From Parelaphostrongylus tenuis (taxonomy: Eukaryota > Nematoda > Chromadorea > Rhabditida > Metastrongylidae): a stretch of DNA of 64,000 nucleotides. Position numbers and translations under genes: made by a program. Position 1 is the stretch's first letter, and each line of letters opens with the position of its first letter. Of the stretch, positions 48,120 through 60,634 are shown in pieces. The DNA is taken from the NCBI GenBank assembly GCA_019055375.1, contig JAHQIW010004567.1, forward strand, positions 62,001-126,000. Reading direction: 5' to 3'. Below the pieces are notes generated by a model, which saw only the letters and a list, made by a program, of their open reading frames with translations, was not told the DNA's origin and did not search any database.

Positions 48120-50435
48120 CGAAGTCACAATGTATTACTACAGGGAGGAGTTTGAAAAAATCTCAGAAACATATAAATCTTTATCCAAATAGATTTTCAT
48201 GGCTTGAAATTATAAAATGAGTTTCAAAATTTTCCTCTTTGTAGACGGTGCCGTCCCTTAATCGTCTGGCAATCGATCCTTTTTCGTAGTTGTGTGGGGT
48301 AACCGGTCATTGTCCGTACGGTAATAACCCGTTGAACACCAGCCACATGCACCCATCCTCCCAAACTCCCTCTAATGTTGCCCCGATGTAATATGCTAAA
48401 CTCAGGAGACGTGGAGCGATTTCGTTTAACAAATTAACTTAAAATTCTAGAAGTCTCACTAGTTCACAGGTCGGATTAGATAACTACCTCCATATGTTTG
48501 TCAAAATATCCGCGAATTACGATATCTGTAATCTCAACTATAACATTCATTATTAGTCCAATGCGACACTGATGTTGACATCAACCGCGCCCGCATCAAG
48601 ATCTTAGAAGTTTTATTTTTTAGTTCGAATCTACTGTAATTTCAATTTTGAGCGAGTGGAAGAGGAAAATCGTCGTTCTGAACAAACAATAGAAATCTTC
48701 TATGAGTAGTCATGTTGTTGTTCCTGAAATACTGTATTTGTTCACAAAAGTTGCTCAGCTGCTGAAAAACCGCTGTGTCAGCACATGTATGAATCAATCT
48801 GAACATAGTTACACTGATTTATTAAAAATCGTCACTAACAGTAGTAGATATGGAAATGTTATGGGAAGTCTTTTATGAAACTTTTTTCTTTATGACCCTT
48901 CTTGGAGCTACGGCGTGGAGCCCAGCAATTTTCTCATTCGACCGGTTTCGTAGCGTCCATAATCCACGAAGTCTTTCGCATTTTGGGAGTGAATTTTCCT
49001 GCTGTCCAAGGAGTGTCATGCAGTGCGGGACGAACCATGGCTTCTGCACACTTGATGGTATCTTGCCACTGTGCTATAAATACCTGCAGAAACTGTTGAT
49101 ATCATCGAAGCTTCCTACGACTTTAATTTTCGCGCACTTGGTGAATCACTTTGTTCTAGAAAATGCTAAGATGCACCACATACACTGAGAAGTGGTTGTG
49201 AACCAGTCAGCTGGATCGAAGAAAATAAAGTTCTTAAGTTTAATCAATCTCTAGACATATATCATCCATTTCACTTCAATAAGTATCTCTGGAGGTGATT
49301 AGAGGCCATATTCCATCTCTACGAATACTTTCGGAAGCCAATCGATGTATTAAGCCGGCACCGCATGATTGGGATATTTGAGGGACTTGAGACGCGGGAT
49401 CAAACCAACTCCACATATGTGCTGCAAAGCACTTCGGGTTACTGCACCACACGCGCAATCGTAATGAATACTCTTGATTTTTGATAGTTTCACATAAATC
49501 TCCATGAAGATTGCCATCCAGTTTTAGACGAAACTGAGCAATACCTAGGACTGACATAAGCGTCACGGTCTTCCGCCACCTGGGAATGCAGCAATAAAAG
49601 GTGGAGCTGCTCGCAGCTGAACAAAAGGAGGCACCGACGCGTGTGTTGCCGCCCATACCCTCACATATCAGTGTTCTGTTCGAGCAGCCCTGCAAACTAC
49701 TCGTGTCTCAATCATCTGCTTGTCGTCAGTTATTCACTGTAGATACTCGTATGACGATCGGTCGTGGGACAGCGCCCTCTCGTGATAGCCATTCACTGCT
49801 TATCGCTCCCCTTACCTAATATACTCATTCTTTTTCAGTCAATTCTTCCTTTTCATTCATTTTTTCTCTCAATGTTGGGATAATTCTTTAGAAGAATGGA
49901 AGCATTCTAGATATGATGGGCGTCTGAATAGACTGAAGAAGGAAACTAACAGTGTCACGCACTTTCATCCTTTCTTGGCTTGTCACAGATTAAAGTGAAT
50001 ACAGTGTTATTTGTTTTGTGTCTTCCTTGGCACTGATTGGCCAACGATCTCACGCTTCTAAGTATTGTGAATATTTCATAATTTTGCACGTTACAAACTC
50101 GGAGAATCTGTTTTCAAGAATTCTCATTCTTTTGTGCTATCGATGATCGTTTTAGAACGCGGACTTCACCTCGCTTCTAATTCCCCTTTGCCAGCCTTTT
50201 TCTAAACGCTTGTTGGTGTTCAATCAACTGCATAGAAGTGGAGAAAAGCAAATCCTATAAGTTTCTTTTTTGAGTTAACCTTAACAGCAGACATTGGGCT
50301 GCACATGCTGCCAGCAATATTGACAATTCATTTCTACAAAAAGCTCCAGAAGATTAAGTGAGTTAGTGTGCTAAGATGATGGAAGTGAGAGCGCCAAACA
50401 CGAAGAGTCTCAAAGGCGATTTCTTGGTATCAATG
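48120..50435. other. No supported gene; repeat-like patches
   Basis: The segment 48240-48420 is GC-richer and repeat-like. On the minus strand at 49395-49470, TGGTGCAGTAACCCGAAG and GGTTTGATCCCGC look like degenerate A and B boxes. The 139-codon minus frame at 49276-49695 spans this and is probably a chance frame. Confidence 0.35.
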
Positions 50436-50438
50436 ATG

Positions 50439-50750
50439 AACACTTAACTGAAATATGAAAAGGCTTCTTAAGGAACCCTTACCTGATTTGGGGAAAAAAA
50501 CCAAGATAGCGACATATGGAAGCCACATGAATGAAATCGTTCGAAGGAAAAATACGACCAATATCTATTCTGCTCTTTGAAATTTGTCAAAGCTCTCATT
50601 CTTGAGCGCATTGCCATATGCAACAGATTGTGAATGAATTTTACGATAGCCCCATTCTTCACAGGGTTGGAGAAAAATGAGGCATCAAAAGAGTTCTTGG
50701 TGTCAAAATTGTATCGAAACCTGGCAATGACTCACCCTATGTAACTTTTT
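50439..50750 (-). CDS. Candidate last two exons, unknown protein
   Basis: A minus-strand frame open from about 50750 to 50483 reads RYNFDTKNSFDASFFSNPV, KNGAIVKFIHNLLHMAM and HMSLSWFFSPNQ, ending exactly at a consensus donor (CAG/gtaaggg). A strong acceptor (TTTTCATATTTCAG) lies 35 bases on and is followed in phase by five codons and TGA. The very short intron is a warning. Family not recognised. Confidence 0.35.
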
Positions 50751-51329
50751 CATTTCTGACAAAGTCGTTCGCATTTGAAATCGAAATGGACAAATTTTGC
50801 TAATAAATGTACCATTGACACGAGCGGATAATCTGAAATGGACTAATATTCTTTCCATAGACTTCATGACAGCCAAGTAAAAGTTGAATCATTTGGAATG
50901 TCGAAATCCTTCTCATCGAGGATTGTGCCAGCAGACGTGATATGCGATTGTAAAGGACTAACTAAGCTTCAATCTTGCCGGAAATCACCAAGGAAATTTA
51001 TGTCATGGTCACCTCTACTTTAACATATTTATATATTTTTTATAGAAAAGTAGAAATTATATCATACCTTCAGAAAGCATAAAAAATTTTATTTGTGCAC
51101 CAATTAAACTCAAACAGCAGACAAAATAATATTCAAAATAGTTGATTTCCTCATCAAGATAATTCAGCCACATATTTCAACATATTTCGTCACCAAATAC
51201 CTTGTAGATTTGTCGATGAGCCTTTGAAGCTTAAATTCGCACAAAATGTTTGTGTAAAATCGTTTTCTCACGCGAAAGCTCAGGCTTTTTCTACAACCTG
51301 TTACATATCACATGATTCGTCATAACTTT

Positions 51330-54300
51330 CATTGTGCAGGTACACCATTTTTTGCGTTCGATTCGGTTCCTCGTTTGGTTGTCTCAAAGGTCTTTGACCA
51401 TCTCCTGTGCCACCTTGGGTGCTGCTTTATTTCGTCTTCTTGAATATCATAAATGCTGCTCAGGTCGAATCCCCTTGCTTGCTTGCTTGAAGAGATACTT
51501 TTCTGATCGAAAGGGTTCGTTGAATGAGCCTTTTTTGCTGGACAAAGAATTTCCTTCAGGGCAATAGTAATCATTCGAAAGCTTAAATTTCGGAAAATGT
51601 AAAAATTTATATAAGAAACCTTCTTACAGCGCTATAGCAAGGGAAACAAATTTCTATTTCACACACCATGCGTGTTATCGCGCGTAATTTTCTCAGGATG
51701 GAGTCCTTCCTTTGAACCGATAAAGTCATTCGATACCGTACATTTCGCTAATCTGATGAGTACAGTTCTCTTGAAAGACCTTCTTAAAACACCATAGTAG
51801 AAGAAATGAATTTGTGTTTCACACTTGTCGCGCGCTGTCGCCCACATTTTCGTTATTAAGTTGAAAATTTTCCCTCCGTTTCGCAGAGATTTACAGGCAA
51901 GACTTTTCTTTCGTTTCGTAAAGACTTATAGGTCTTCGTATTGGAATCATGGAAGAAACTTTTGCTCTTTGGGTTCATGCTTCATATTTCAATTTCATAG
52001 CCAATTAAACTCGCTAATATGCTTGAGCCTAAGCAGCCTAAGTCTATGCACGAAAAACATAAAAACGTGTAGAGGATATCTTGGAGCCTCAGATACATGT
52101 GTATTATCTAGAGTTTTCTACAGAGCGGAAAAAAAACCTTAGTTTTAATAACGAAAAAATGCGCAACGCATGAATTATCTTTCACGAACAGCGTGGCCGA
52201 TACACAGCTCTCACACACTATAGCTGCCAAGCAACGCGCAGCGTAAATGAACCAGTGCTCAAAAATTTGTGCCGCAGTACAGTGACAGGATCTTTTTGAA
52301 AAGCAAGTACAGTGTCGGAATCGTCAAAGTTTCCACTTTGGCTTATTACCAATAGTCAAAGGAAAGAGCTCTGTCCTGAGAAGAATGCGCGAATACGAAG
52401 CACAATTCTACCTTTCTTGCTGCAATGCAAAAAAAAAGTTTTTTTGAGTACTTTTCAGTTATAAGGGAACGAATTTTCAACCTCATTTCCCGTACGAGAA
52501 TTTTCCATAGAGATGTTAGTAATCATTTGAAAGCTTAAATCTCTGGCTAGTCCCCTACACAGCCGGTTATTCGAAACAAGTCTGTAAAATCGAAGATAAA
52601 ATTGTGTTTCACACAACCACGCGTTTTTTTCATCTCTCCTATATTTTTCTCGGCAAAACTCCATTTTTAGAATGCTAGTACTTTTCGATAACACATGCTT
52701 CGATTGGTGCTATAGAAAAAGGGCCGTCTTACACCTCTTCGGACAGAGCTTTTTCTATATGTGATCATTCAGTGGCCGTAAGTTTCAATGATTCAGACGA
52801 CATGCTCATTTTCTGAGAAAGGCCCTTTGCTGTAATGTAGCAGGGGAAAGAAGATCGAGTTTTTTGTGTTCGGCGAACTTGTCTACATGCTAATTTACGC
52901 GTGGGACTGCGGGAACGACCGATCGATGGCCTAAAATGTGGGTCATATGAGATTCAACTTGTTAGTCAATTAGCAATCTTTTCTCCGCTTCAAAAGAAAC
53001 TTCAGGTTAAACGATTGTTGAATCAGATACTGCGAAGTTCTCACTACGTGTTCATATATTTTTCGTGCTTCTAGCGAATTATACGCTTTTATTATGGATG
53101 TTACGGAGCTAAAAAAAAAGGACTTTTTGAAATCCGCTACGTAGGGCGCTAACCAGTAATCTAAGCTTTCGGATGACTGCTAACACTACTGTAAAAATTT
53201 TTGCACGACGAATGAGGTCGAATCTTCATCTGTTCCCTTGTAAATCGAAATGCGCGGTTTTTAAAAAGCAAATACAGTGCCGCCATTGAAAGATTTCTAG
53301 CAGTGTAGAGCAAAAGCGGTACTTTTCCATTAGACGACACGTGATGAGGAAACGGTCTCTCTTACTGGACAAGAACTTTCCACAAAAGTGTCGGTATTCA
53401 TTCGAAAGCTCAAATCTCTGGGTAGTGCGCTACATGGCCATTTTCTTAAACTTTATCTTGTGCTTCGCACACGCATAATTCGCGCAGGGAAGAGCTCTTC
53501 CTTTAGGACTATTACTAATCATTCGATAGCTAAGATTCATTAATTCCAACAGTGTGCTTATCTACTGGAGAGGCCGTATCTCTTCAGTAAATCAAGGGGA
53601 ATAAAATTAATTCACATATATCGTACGTGCTTTTGGCTAATCTACGGGGTGGGGCCCAGGACGGATACCACGTTTTCAAGACGGCCGTCTATCGAGTGGT
53701 GCTTCAGCAGGTCAGATTTATGTACGATCTTTGTTTTTCAAATAGGAGTTATTTCTCCTCTCTGAAAAAACTCCAGATTAAACGTCTGACACTGATACTA
53801 CAACATTTTTCTCTACATGCTCATGCGCTTTTCGTGCTTCTAGCGAAGTAATTGTTGAATTGCGCAGCCGATGTGAAACATATTTCATTTTGAGTGCTAC
53901 AGTGTTACAAAAGAGTCTTGTCAGAAATTGGCTCTGTAGTGCAATAGCGAGGAATTTGAGCTTTCGAATGAGTACTGGCACTCTTATAAAAAAATCCTTG
54001 TCCAGCGAATGTCAAATATTCATTTGTCGCCGTCTAACGGAAAAGAACCCAAAAGCTCTGCTTACAGAAAAATGCGCGCCATAACGCTGGTCGAGTGTGA
54101 AACGCAGTTTTATTCTTCCTGCTACAGCGCTGTAATTGGGCCTGTTCAAAAGCAGATATTTTGAATTACGTGGGATTTAAGCTTTCGAGTGATTTATAAA
54201 AGTCTGGGGGAAAGTTTTTACCCAGTAAAAAAAGGCCTTTCAAAACCTTCTTCTGTGGCAGAAAAGTACGCTTAGAGATCATCGACCTATGGCCTCCCCA

Positions 54301-54330
54301 CATGATAGCAAGAAGATGTTGAGCTAGGAG
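51330..54330 (+). repeat. 3-kb satellite-like degenerate repeat array
   Basis: The richest cluster of the family: at least ten recognisable units. Recurring blocks are ATTCGAAAGCTTAAAT(T/C)TC, GCGCTATAGCA(A/G)GGGAAAC, a TTTC(A/G)CAC(A/T)C(A/T)(T/C)GCGCG block, TTTTCCCTCCG(T/C)TTCGCAG and TTTTCGTGC(T/C)TCTAGCGAA. Longer stretches at 53000-53240 and 53760-54040 match each other and 9590-9900. Divergence is high, with no shared open frame. Confidence 0.7.
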
Positions 54331-54390
54331 GTCCAACCAATTCCTTGTTCCTGATATCCTGTGCCACTGAATACTACTCACTTCCCTTAT

Positions 54391-54450
54391 TATATATATA
54401 TATATATATATATCCTATATATATACATATATATATATAATATATATAGT
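54391..54450 (+). repeat. (TA)n tract
   Basis: Alternating TA with a TCCTATATATATACAT interruption. Confidence 0.9.
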
Positions 54451-54616
54451 TTTTCAATTTCGTTTTCATTATTCCATTAGTAGAACTAATGCTTTAACGA
54501 TTTCTATTTTCCATTAATGTTAATGCTTTCCTACAAGCAAATTATGAACGTTCTTTCTATCGACGCAATGCCTTGATCTCAGCGATCGTTTTCCTTTTCT
54601 GAATAAGTGTTTCTTA

Positions 54617-57076
54617 CAGATCTGATTGATATGAGCATCTACTATGCCTCTTTCGTTCGCATTCTCTTCATTGGACCTGCATTTCTGGCGAAAATCCTCT
54701 ACACGGAAGGCAAACTGTGAGGTTGGCGCTGAGCACCGTGTCGGATCTACCTCAGAACCAAACCGAATCGCCGTGCATCACAATATCTACAGTCCATCGG
54801 CATCGTATTCCACAATTGTTATTCCCATCCAACGTGAACATAAGGTAGTGTCTGTGCAACGGGAGTCTTACTGCGGTGATCATGGATTGATGGGCAGTTG
54901 TGACCCTTGCGGGCCAAGGTGAGTTCATAGTTTTGATTTAGTAGAGAGGCTACTATTTGACGTTATCCTCAGTGAGTTAGCTATGTTTTAAAGAAATGTT
55001 AGACACGCGTAGATATAAGCTCTCTGTTCAAATCAGCAGAGATTTACGTGATAGTTGTGAATATTTTATGGCTTTTTTAAGGCATTGAATGATAAATTCA
55101 AATTGAAAGGAAAATAATGGCCATCGTGATGATCCCTGCTAACTATGCATTTACAGCGATATGAAATAATGCTTCAGTAATTGTTGACTGTTAAAAGTTA
55201 TAGCTATCACGAAAGGATTTGTTACATAGCTTTTTGATTTTGTTGATCGAACATAATAAACTTCGAGGATAACAACGATTCTCGCCGTGCAATCGATAAT
55301 CTTAGATTTACTTTCTCACCAATTTTTTACATTCTCAATATAATGTACTTACGTAATTGTAGACGTTCTTAACCTTTCATTATTATTTGAGCCAACTTGT
55401 CATGTGGTCTGATAAGGGCTCTTGTACACGTTCTGAACTCCAACTTATTATGCGTTTCAGCAAACAACCATGCATAGAACCTAAGTGGAATCAAGTGGCA
55501 CTCTACACTTTAAAAATTGTAGCATATATTGAGAAACAGTTGTCATCAAAGGCGCGTCTATAGCATTATTTGAAGGTATCTCGCATCATAAGAGTCATTT
55601 CCAATCTTATATCCTGAGAAGCGACATTTAGAATTTCAATTTCATTGAAAATTCCTACTTATTATAAATGTATCGATCACTGTATTTTTATGCTCACTCT
55701 ATGGAAAAGAGAATCACCACACATTTGATATTCTGTCCTCTTTTTCAGTTTGTAGTAATGATTCCTATCAAAATGCCCTCCGAACTAGTGTGATATAACC
55801 TACTAATAGCTTTTTTGTTAAATATATCCATCTGCTTTTTCAACTTGAGTGACTGTTAGAGTTACTGGCTGTGTATATCGCACGCAGCTCGATGCCCAGG
55901 AACTTACCACGGCTGCAGGTGGTAAATCACTGATTCTTACTCCACATATTGAATATAGCAGTGAAATTAGAGTAGGATTATTGTTAGCATGCTACTCGTG
56001 AATTCTGCCTGCTCGATGGTTGACGGCTGAGTGGGAACTTTTTGCACATAGAGGAGATTTTTTGCGCACTTATTTTATGCCTGATGTGATATTTCAAAGC
56101 TAATGAACGAAATTTTCTTGTCTGTCGATAGGTATCAAACGGAATATGGCGAATTGTTTCATCTGAAAAGCGAATAGAGCAGACACCGCTTGTGCACTTC
56201 AAGCAAGTACGATAATCATTTTTTTCTGAGGTACTTGGAATTTAGTTTTGCATGTGATGTAATATAATGTCGACCTGATGATTTTCCTCAATCACATTCA
56301 TGCCCTTGAGAAGAAACGAGTTTTGGAAACTTTTTATTTCCTACCTCGTACCACCCGTTTTCACATCTGCTGTATGAACTGCACGCATAGCTTTGTCTCG
56401 CGTGTGGCTGTGTCACTTCTTGAGAACTATCGTCTACTTTACCAGCATTGTTGGACATTGATTACAAAGATTCTCATAGCAGTCCTAGGATAGCTAGGCC
56501 AAAGCGATCTTGGTGACTTGCAAGTCGTCAACATTTCCAAGACAAGACTGCTACTGATTTCGCAGATTAGCGAGTGGGTGTGCGGAGTCGAGCCACCACC
56601 TTGTTCGTGCTGAATCTCATCACGACCTCAGCACTACCCGCCTCATAGCTGAGAAATAATGGGCCAGTATGCAGTATAGACTTTTACAGAATGCGTTAAC
56701 TTTCTTTGATCTCTGGATAAGAAAGCCATGGCACTCAGTTCGACCCTGTTTTCTAACGTGACTCTTACAACTAGAATTTAATGAAGAAAGAAGAGAAATT
56801 GACAGGTACAATCTGCCTTCACTTACTGTGTATAACGGTTGTAACAAAACCCCTTGCATATATTATAGTTCAATGATAGAATTGAATCTTACAGTTTTTT
56901 TTTGGTAATTTGGCTGCAAGAAATGACTCTCATCAGAAAACGCAATTCATACCTAGTTTTTCTTCATTTTTTGTGCAGTAGATTTTGTTATAATGGAAAG
57001 GGTGCCATGCTTGATCTTATTAATAGGAACGAAGAACCAAAGAGGAAAAAGCTGGCATTCGTATCTTTGGCGGCCG
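54617..57076 (+). CDS. Candidate two-exon gene fragment, unknown membrane/secreted protein
   Basis: First exon: acceptor TTTCTTACAG at 54616, end at 54920 on donor gtgagt. Its first part reads MSIYYASFVRILFIGPAFL (hydrophobic, ATG at 54631); its second part, in another frame, reads NRIAVHHNIYSPSASYST, then YCGDHGLMGSCDPCGP. The frame change falls near ACGGAAGGC (about 54698), so either a one-base assembly error, a true frameshift, or chance. Second exon 56979-57076: acceptor TTTTTTGTGCAG, donor gtacgt, reading RFCYNGKGAMLDLINRN then EEPKRKKLAFVSLAA. It joins the first exon in phase (AG|T). Cys spacing across the junction (CDPCGPSRFC) suggests an extracellular fold. Family not recognised. Confidence 0.35.
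55385..55445 (+). repeat. Fragment of the 37-kb foldback element
   Basis: GAGCCAACTTGTCATGTGGT, CTGATAAGGGCTCTTGTACA match the left arm at about 37211-37253; a single arm only. Confidence 0.75.
55450..56975. other. No firmly supported gene
   Basis: A minus-strand frame at 55984-56202 (72 codons, TIRHIPFDTYRQTRKFRSLA) has an acceptor TTCGCTTTTCAG inside it and could be a terminal exon, but there is no family match. Otherwise nothing. Confidence 0.3.
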
Positions 57077-57524
57077 GTACGTACAGATTTATGTATGCAC
57101 TGTTCTTCAAGTAGACCGTTTTTTAGAGTTCCCATTCTTTTTCAAGGTTTCCCTCCACTTTGTGAACCGAGGAAAAAAGGACAGTCCAAAAAAAATTAGT
57201 TCGTTGCGTCTACACAATTGACTTTCAAATAAGTACTGATTTCAGTGCAATGACTGACATCGCTGTGATTAGTTGCTCGCCAGAGGTTCAACTTTGACGT
57301 CGTTATAAATAAGTTTGAAAATTTAAAATCTCTGTAAGAAATCTACATCTTCATCGAAGTCAACTCATCTGTTCGAGGTTACGAAAAGATGTTTTGCAAA
57401 ATTAGTCGATTAGAGACTAATCGTGAAGTTTTTTCTCCTTCAAAAAATTGTGCACTTTTTCCTTTTATAAGAAAATCTTTACGTTTGACCGCTTATAGCG
57501 GTGGTACGTGCAAATATGCCCATT

Positions 57525-57795
57525 GATGTAGAGTGATGTGCAAAACTTTCGTTTCAGGCGGGACTAGAGCCCGCACCTCACTCTACCTGAGAGCGCGTGC
57601 TCTATCCCTTACACGACTCACGCCTGATTTTTGTTGTAGATTACGCCATAGATGAGCTGTAGCGTAGAAAGGGTGCTGTGCAAAATGAGCGTCAGTAGTG
57701 TAACGGATAGAGCACGCGCTCCCTAATAGAGTGAGGTGCGAGTTCTAGTCCCGCCTGACGCGAAGGATTTGCATATCACTGTACATCAATGGTTG
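57525..57795. repeat. Head-to-head pair of family A tRNA-like repeats
   Basis: A minus-strand core (about 57550-57623) faces a plus-strand core (57689-57761) with only 65 bases between. Plus core: GCGTCAGTAGTGTAACGGAT, then GAGTTCTAGTCCCGCCTGAC. The outer flanks are also inverted copies: TTGATGTAGAGTGATGTGCA on the left and TGCATATCACTGTACATCAA on the right, giving an imperfect foldback of about 260 bp. Confidence 0.85.
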
Positions 57796-57935
57796 AATTT
57801 TCCTTTATACCTTGCAAAATAGATGTTTCATGCTAATAGCATTTGAAATATATTCACATGATTCGATATGATTTGAGCAAATTTTTCATCATTCGAGCAA
57901 ATTTTTCAACAAATGAAGGAATAACCAGCTTTTCA

Positions 57936-58118
57936 TTCAGATTCAAACACACATAGAAGTTTGCGATCAAAGGCCTCTACGATATTCTGTTTATTAGATT
58001 TTATTGCTGCAAAAAACATTGGAATTTCCAATTTTTTCTCCAGATCATCATGTCTAAATCTTCCGAAGATTAAGGCTTGTGTTTGATGTTCAAAACTCTT
58101 CTCGCGATCCCCGAACAT
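57936..58118 (-). CDS. Candidate terminal exon, unknown protein
   Basis: A 60-codon frame: HQTQALIFGRFRHDDLEKK, LEIPMFFAAIKSNKQNIVE, AFDRKLLCVFESE then TGA. Residue use looks like coding sequence, but no clean acceptor is seen and no family is recognised. It could join the frames at 58506 and 60635 on the same strand. Confidence 0.3.
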
Positions 58119-58505
58119 TCATGGATTCCCAACTAATGGGCATAATCCTTTCGTCGTCTCCTCGACATGTCTGATCAGCTCTCCAGTCAGTGAGCGAACT
58201 GAATAATTCCCATGGGCCAAACAACGTAATTCATAGGGAGGGCGGACCCGTAGTTGTGTGCCAACACTATCAAATGGTTGTCGGAATGGGTCGGTCTTTT
58301 ATAACGCGCAAGTCGTTAAATGAATCTCATCCCACGTGCTGTGGTACTAAATTATATGTCATAACTATTCAATGAGCTTATGTGGTCTAACTAGTTTTGT
58401 CATGCTTTTCCTGTGTACATGAAATAGTGCTGAAGTTTCCGTTTGCTAATTTCGGGCATTCATAAGCAAATTTCTCCCAGAAGTTTGCGGAGTCTTATGT
58501 GGCGT

Positions 58506-58904
58506 TTATCGTCGGCTTGACATTTCCGTGAGCCCTTCCATAGCTAGGTAGTCGTGCTTTGAGCTAGTCATATCAAAATTCCTTACATGTTCGTCTGTTT
58601 CTTGTTTCTGAAGGTCGGCGGAACTGTAAGCATCTTCAAATCTTCCAGTAACATCTTTTATTTCCGCTGAAATGCCATAATATGAAGCGTGCATATCCAG
58701 TTGCTTACTTAATGCAACTATTGAATTCATCCTACGGTCAAATAGTAGGCATGATTCTTCGAGATTGTTCAGTGCCTCTATGCCTTCACGATTTGTCACC
58801 TTGAGTTGATGTTCCGTCGTCGGGCATACCATGTGGTAAAACCAAGCGCTCAACAAAGCTCTCTGTTCCACTTTTGGATCGTCCTGTGCAATTTTGGCCC
58901 TTAC
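58506..58904 (-). CDS. Candidate terminal exon, unknown helical protein
   Basis: After an acceptor (CATATGTATAG, ending at 58905 on the minus strand) the frame stays open for 132 codons: VRAKIAQDDPKVEQRALLSA, then EGIEALNNLEESCLLFDRR, MNSIVALSKQLDMHASYYG, ISAEIKDVTGRFEDAY, ending MSSRR and stop. Charged and leucine-rich with likely helices. Not recognised. Length and composition make chance unlikely. Confidence 0.45.
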   Translation of the reverse strand, partial: VRAKIAQDDPKVEQRALLSAWFYHMVCPTTEHQLKVTNREGIEALNNLEESCLLFDRRMNSIVALSKQLDMHASYYGISAEIKDVTGRFEDAYSSADLQKQETDEHVRNFDMTSSKHDYLAMEGLTEMSSRR

Positions 58905-59760
58905 CTATACATATGAGTGGAGTTATTCATAGACAAATATTTCTCGATCGTTTGATAGAAACGCGAAGTTTTTATTGCCGAAGTGGACCAGGTGTGATGG
59001 GAATACGATGCTGCAAGGCAAAAGCCATTTTCGAAAAAAGGTCAGTTTTAGATTATTAATAATCAAAGCTACTCTATTGAAAAATCTTATGGATGTAGCT
59101 TACTGCGTTGATCATCTTTAGTATTTTTACCTTGACAACGAGAGTGTAAGAACCCAAATTCAGTTATGGAGGTTCCTAGGTTACCTGATCCCAGTCGAGC
59201 CTACGTTCCCAGCTCTCCCACAACTCATTCGAATATACTACTGATCGCTGCACTTTCAAATGTTATAATTCTCTGTATTCTTTATGAGTAGTTACGAAGT
59301 TATTAACGGTAAAAATTTTTTTGCATACAGTATAGTACAATCATAATGGCTGAAGCTTCAGTGGCACTTTCATCTTCAAATCTTCGAAAGATAAAATTGC
59401 CGTCATACAATCTACGCTGTAAGACACTTTCATAATTTTGGCACATTGAACTTGATACACAGTATTTTTATTGGAAAGTGAGCAGCTTCTTTAAGGCACT
59501 CACCGCTTTGTTTTTCAACCTTCCAATTTTTTATTGGAGAGCGGTCGCATAGAGATTTGTATGGGACCATACCTGACTCAGGCCAGGAGAAATTAGCTTG
59601 AGGTGTGGCGCGAGGTCGCACATAATGACAAATACTCCTCATAATCGGTTTATTTTTGGATTTTTGGAATTTATCCGAAATACTTCGAGGACTCTGTGGA
59701 GTTTTTTGAGTTACTGTTCCGGAGCAGTTTTTTCAACATCAACATTCTTCCCGTTGTGTT

Positions 59761-60130
59761 TTAGCCCTCTATGTGTGCTTGATGGAGTGTTTTAATTGCT
59801 TCGCAGTTTCTAAAAACTGAATGTTTGTTTACATGGACGCCGACTGGTCCACCCGTTTCGCTAATGTATTCGTCCCATCGTACCCTACAAGAAATTTGGT
59901 ACACCGTACTAGAGCTCATACCAACGCTGGCTCTATCGTTAGGGCACTTTATGCAATTTTGCGCTACGCTTAAACAGTGATACAATCGGTTACGAGCTAC
60001 TTGGCATCTGGAAATGTTCGATCGTATTTGAACCACTGCAGCCGTATTCTCTATACGCACCCATGAACAGCGTTTTGTAGCTGTGCTTATTTGGTTAAAA
60101 ATGAAGGGCAAAATGAATGAAACCTCATTT
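59761..60130 (-). pseudogene. Penelope-like element, C-terminal GIY-YIG endonuclease fragment
   Basis: The minus-strand frame reads EVSFILPFI, CQVARNRLYHC, NCIKCPNDR, then VYQISCRVRWDEYISETGGP and VGVHVNKH. Known Penelope-like proteins end with a VRNRLYD block, a CxxC pair, then VY.I.C..C..YIGETGRPL..R..EH (the GIY-YIG nuclease). Order and spacing match. YISETGG in place of YIGETGR and a truncated end suggest a decayed copy. No reverse transcriptase is visible next to it. Confidence 0.75.
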
Positions 60131-60634
60131 TTGCTAGACTTCTCATTTGTAGGGGTCATTTCCTTCCAATCTAATCCGAAATGGTGTCATCGTTTTGCTG
60201 CCATTAGAAATGGCTATTTTTCGTTTAGGGAAATCTCCCTATGCTCTCTTTATGTGCAGATACCGAAGGCTGTATGAAATTTGTTTTTCACAAATGCTCA
60301 TCCTGTGTGCTATGGGTGAGAAGAAAGGTAATAACCGCTGTGTTTTTTCTTATTTCGCTTTTGGTACCACTTTCGACCTTGTAGGCGCTTTTGGACTAGT
60401 TTCGAAATGTTCAAGAGATAAAGTCAGTCTTGTCCACTTCCTCCCGTGTGGAGCAGATGACAAAATAGAATCACCTATATATCGACATTAGAGTAATGAC
60501 GGGAGATCGATTGGAGCTTCCACATTGGACATGCGTGATGCTTTCCAGATCACCCAAGCGCCTTCCTTGCTCGTTTGTGCGTAACGCTTTTCGGATCACC
60601 TAAACACACAAGGTTGAAGGGTTTGAAATATATA

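Noticed and set aside
49276..49695. 139-codon minus-strand gene
   Set aside because: Spans a tRNA-like repeat trace and has an incoherent composition; more likely a chance frame.
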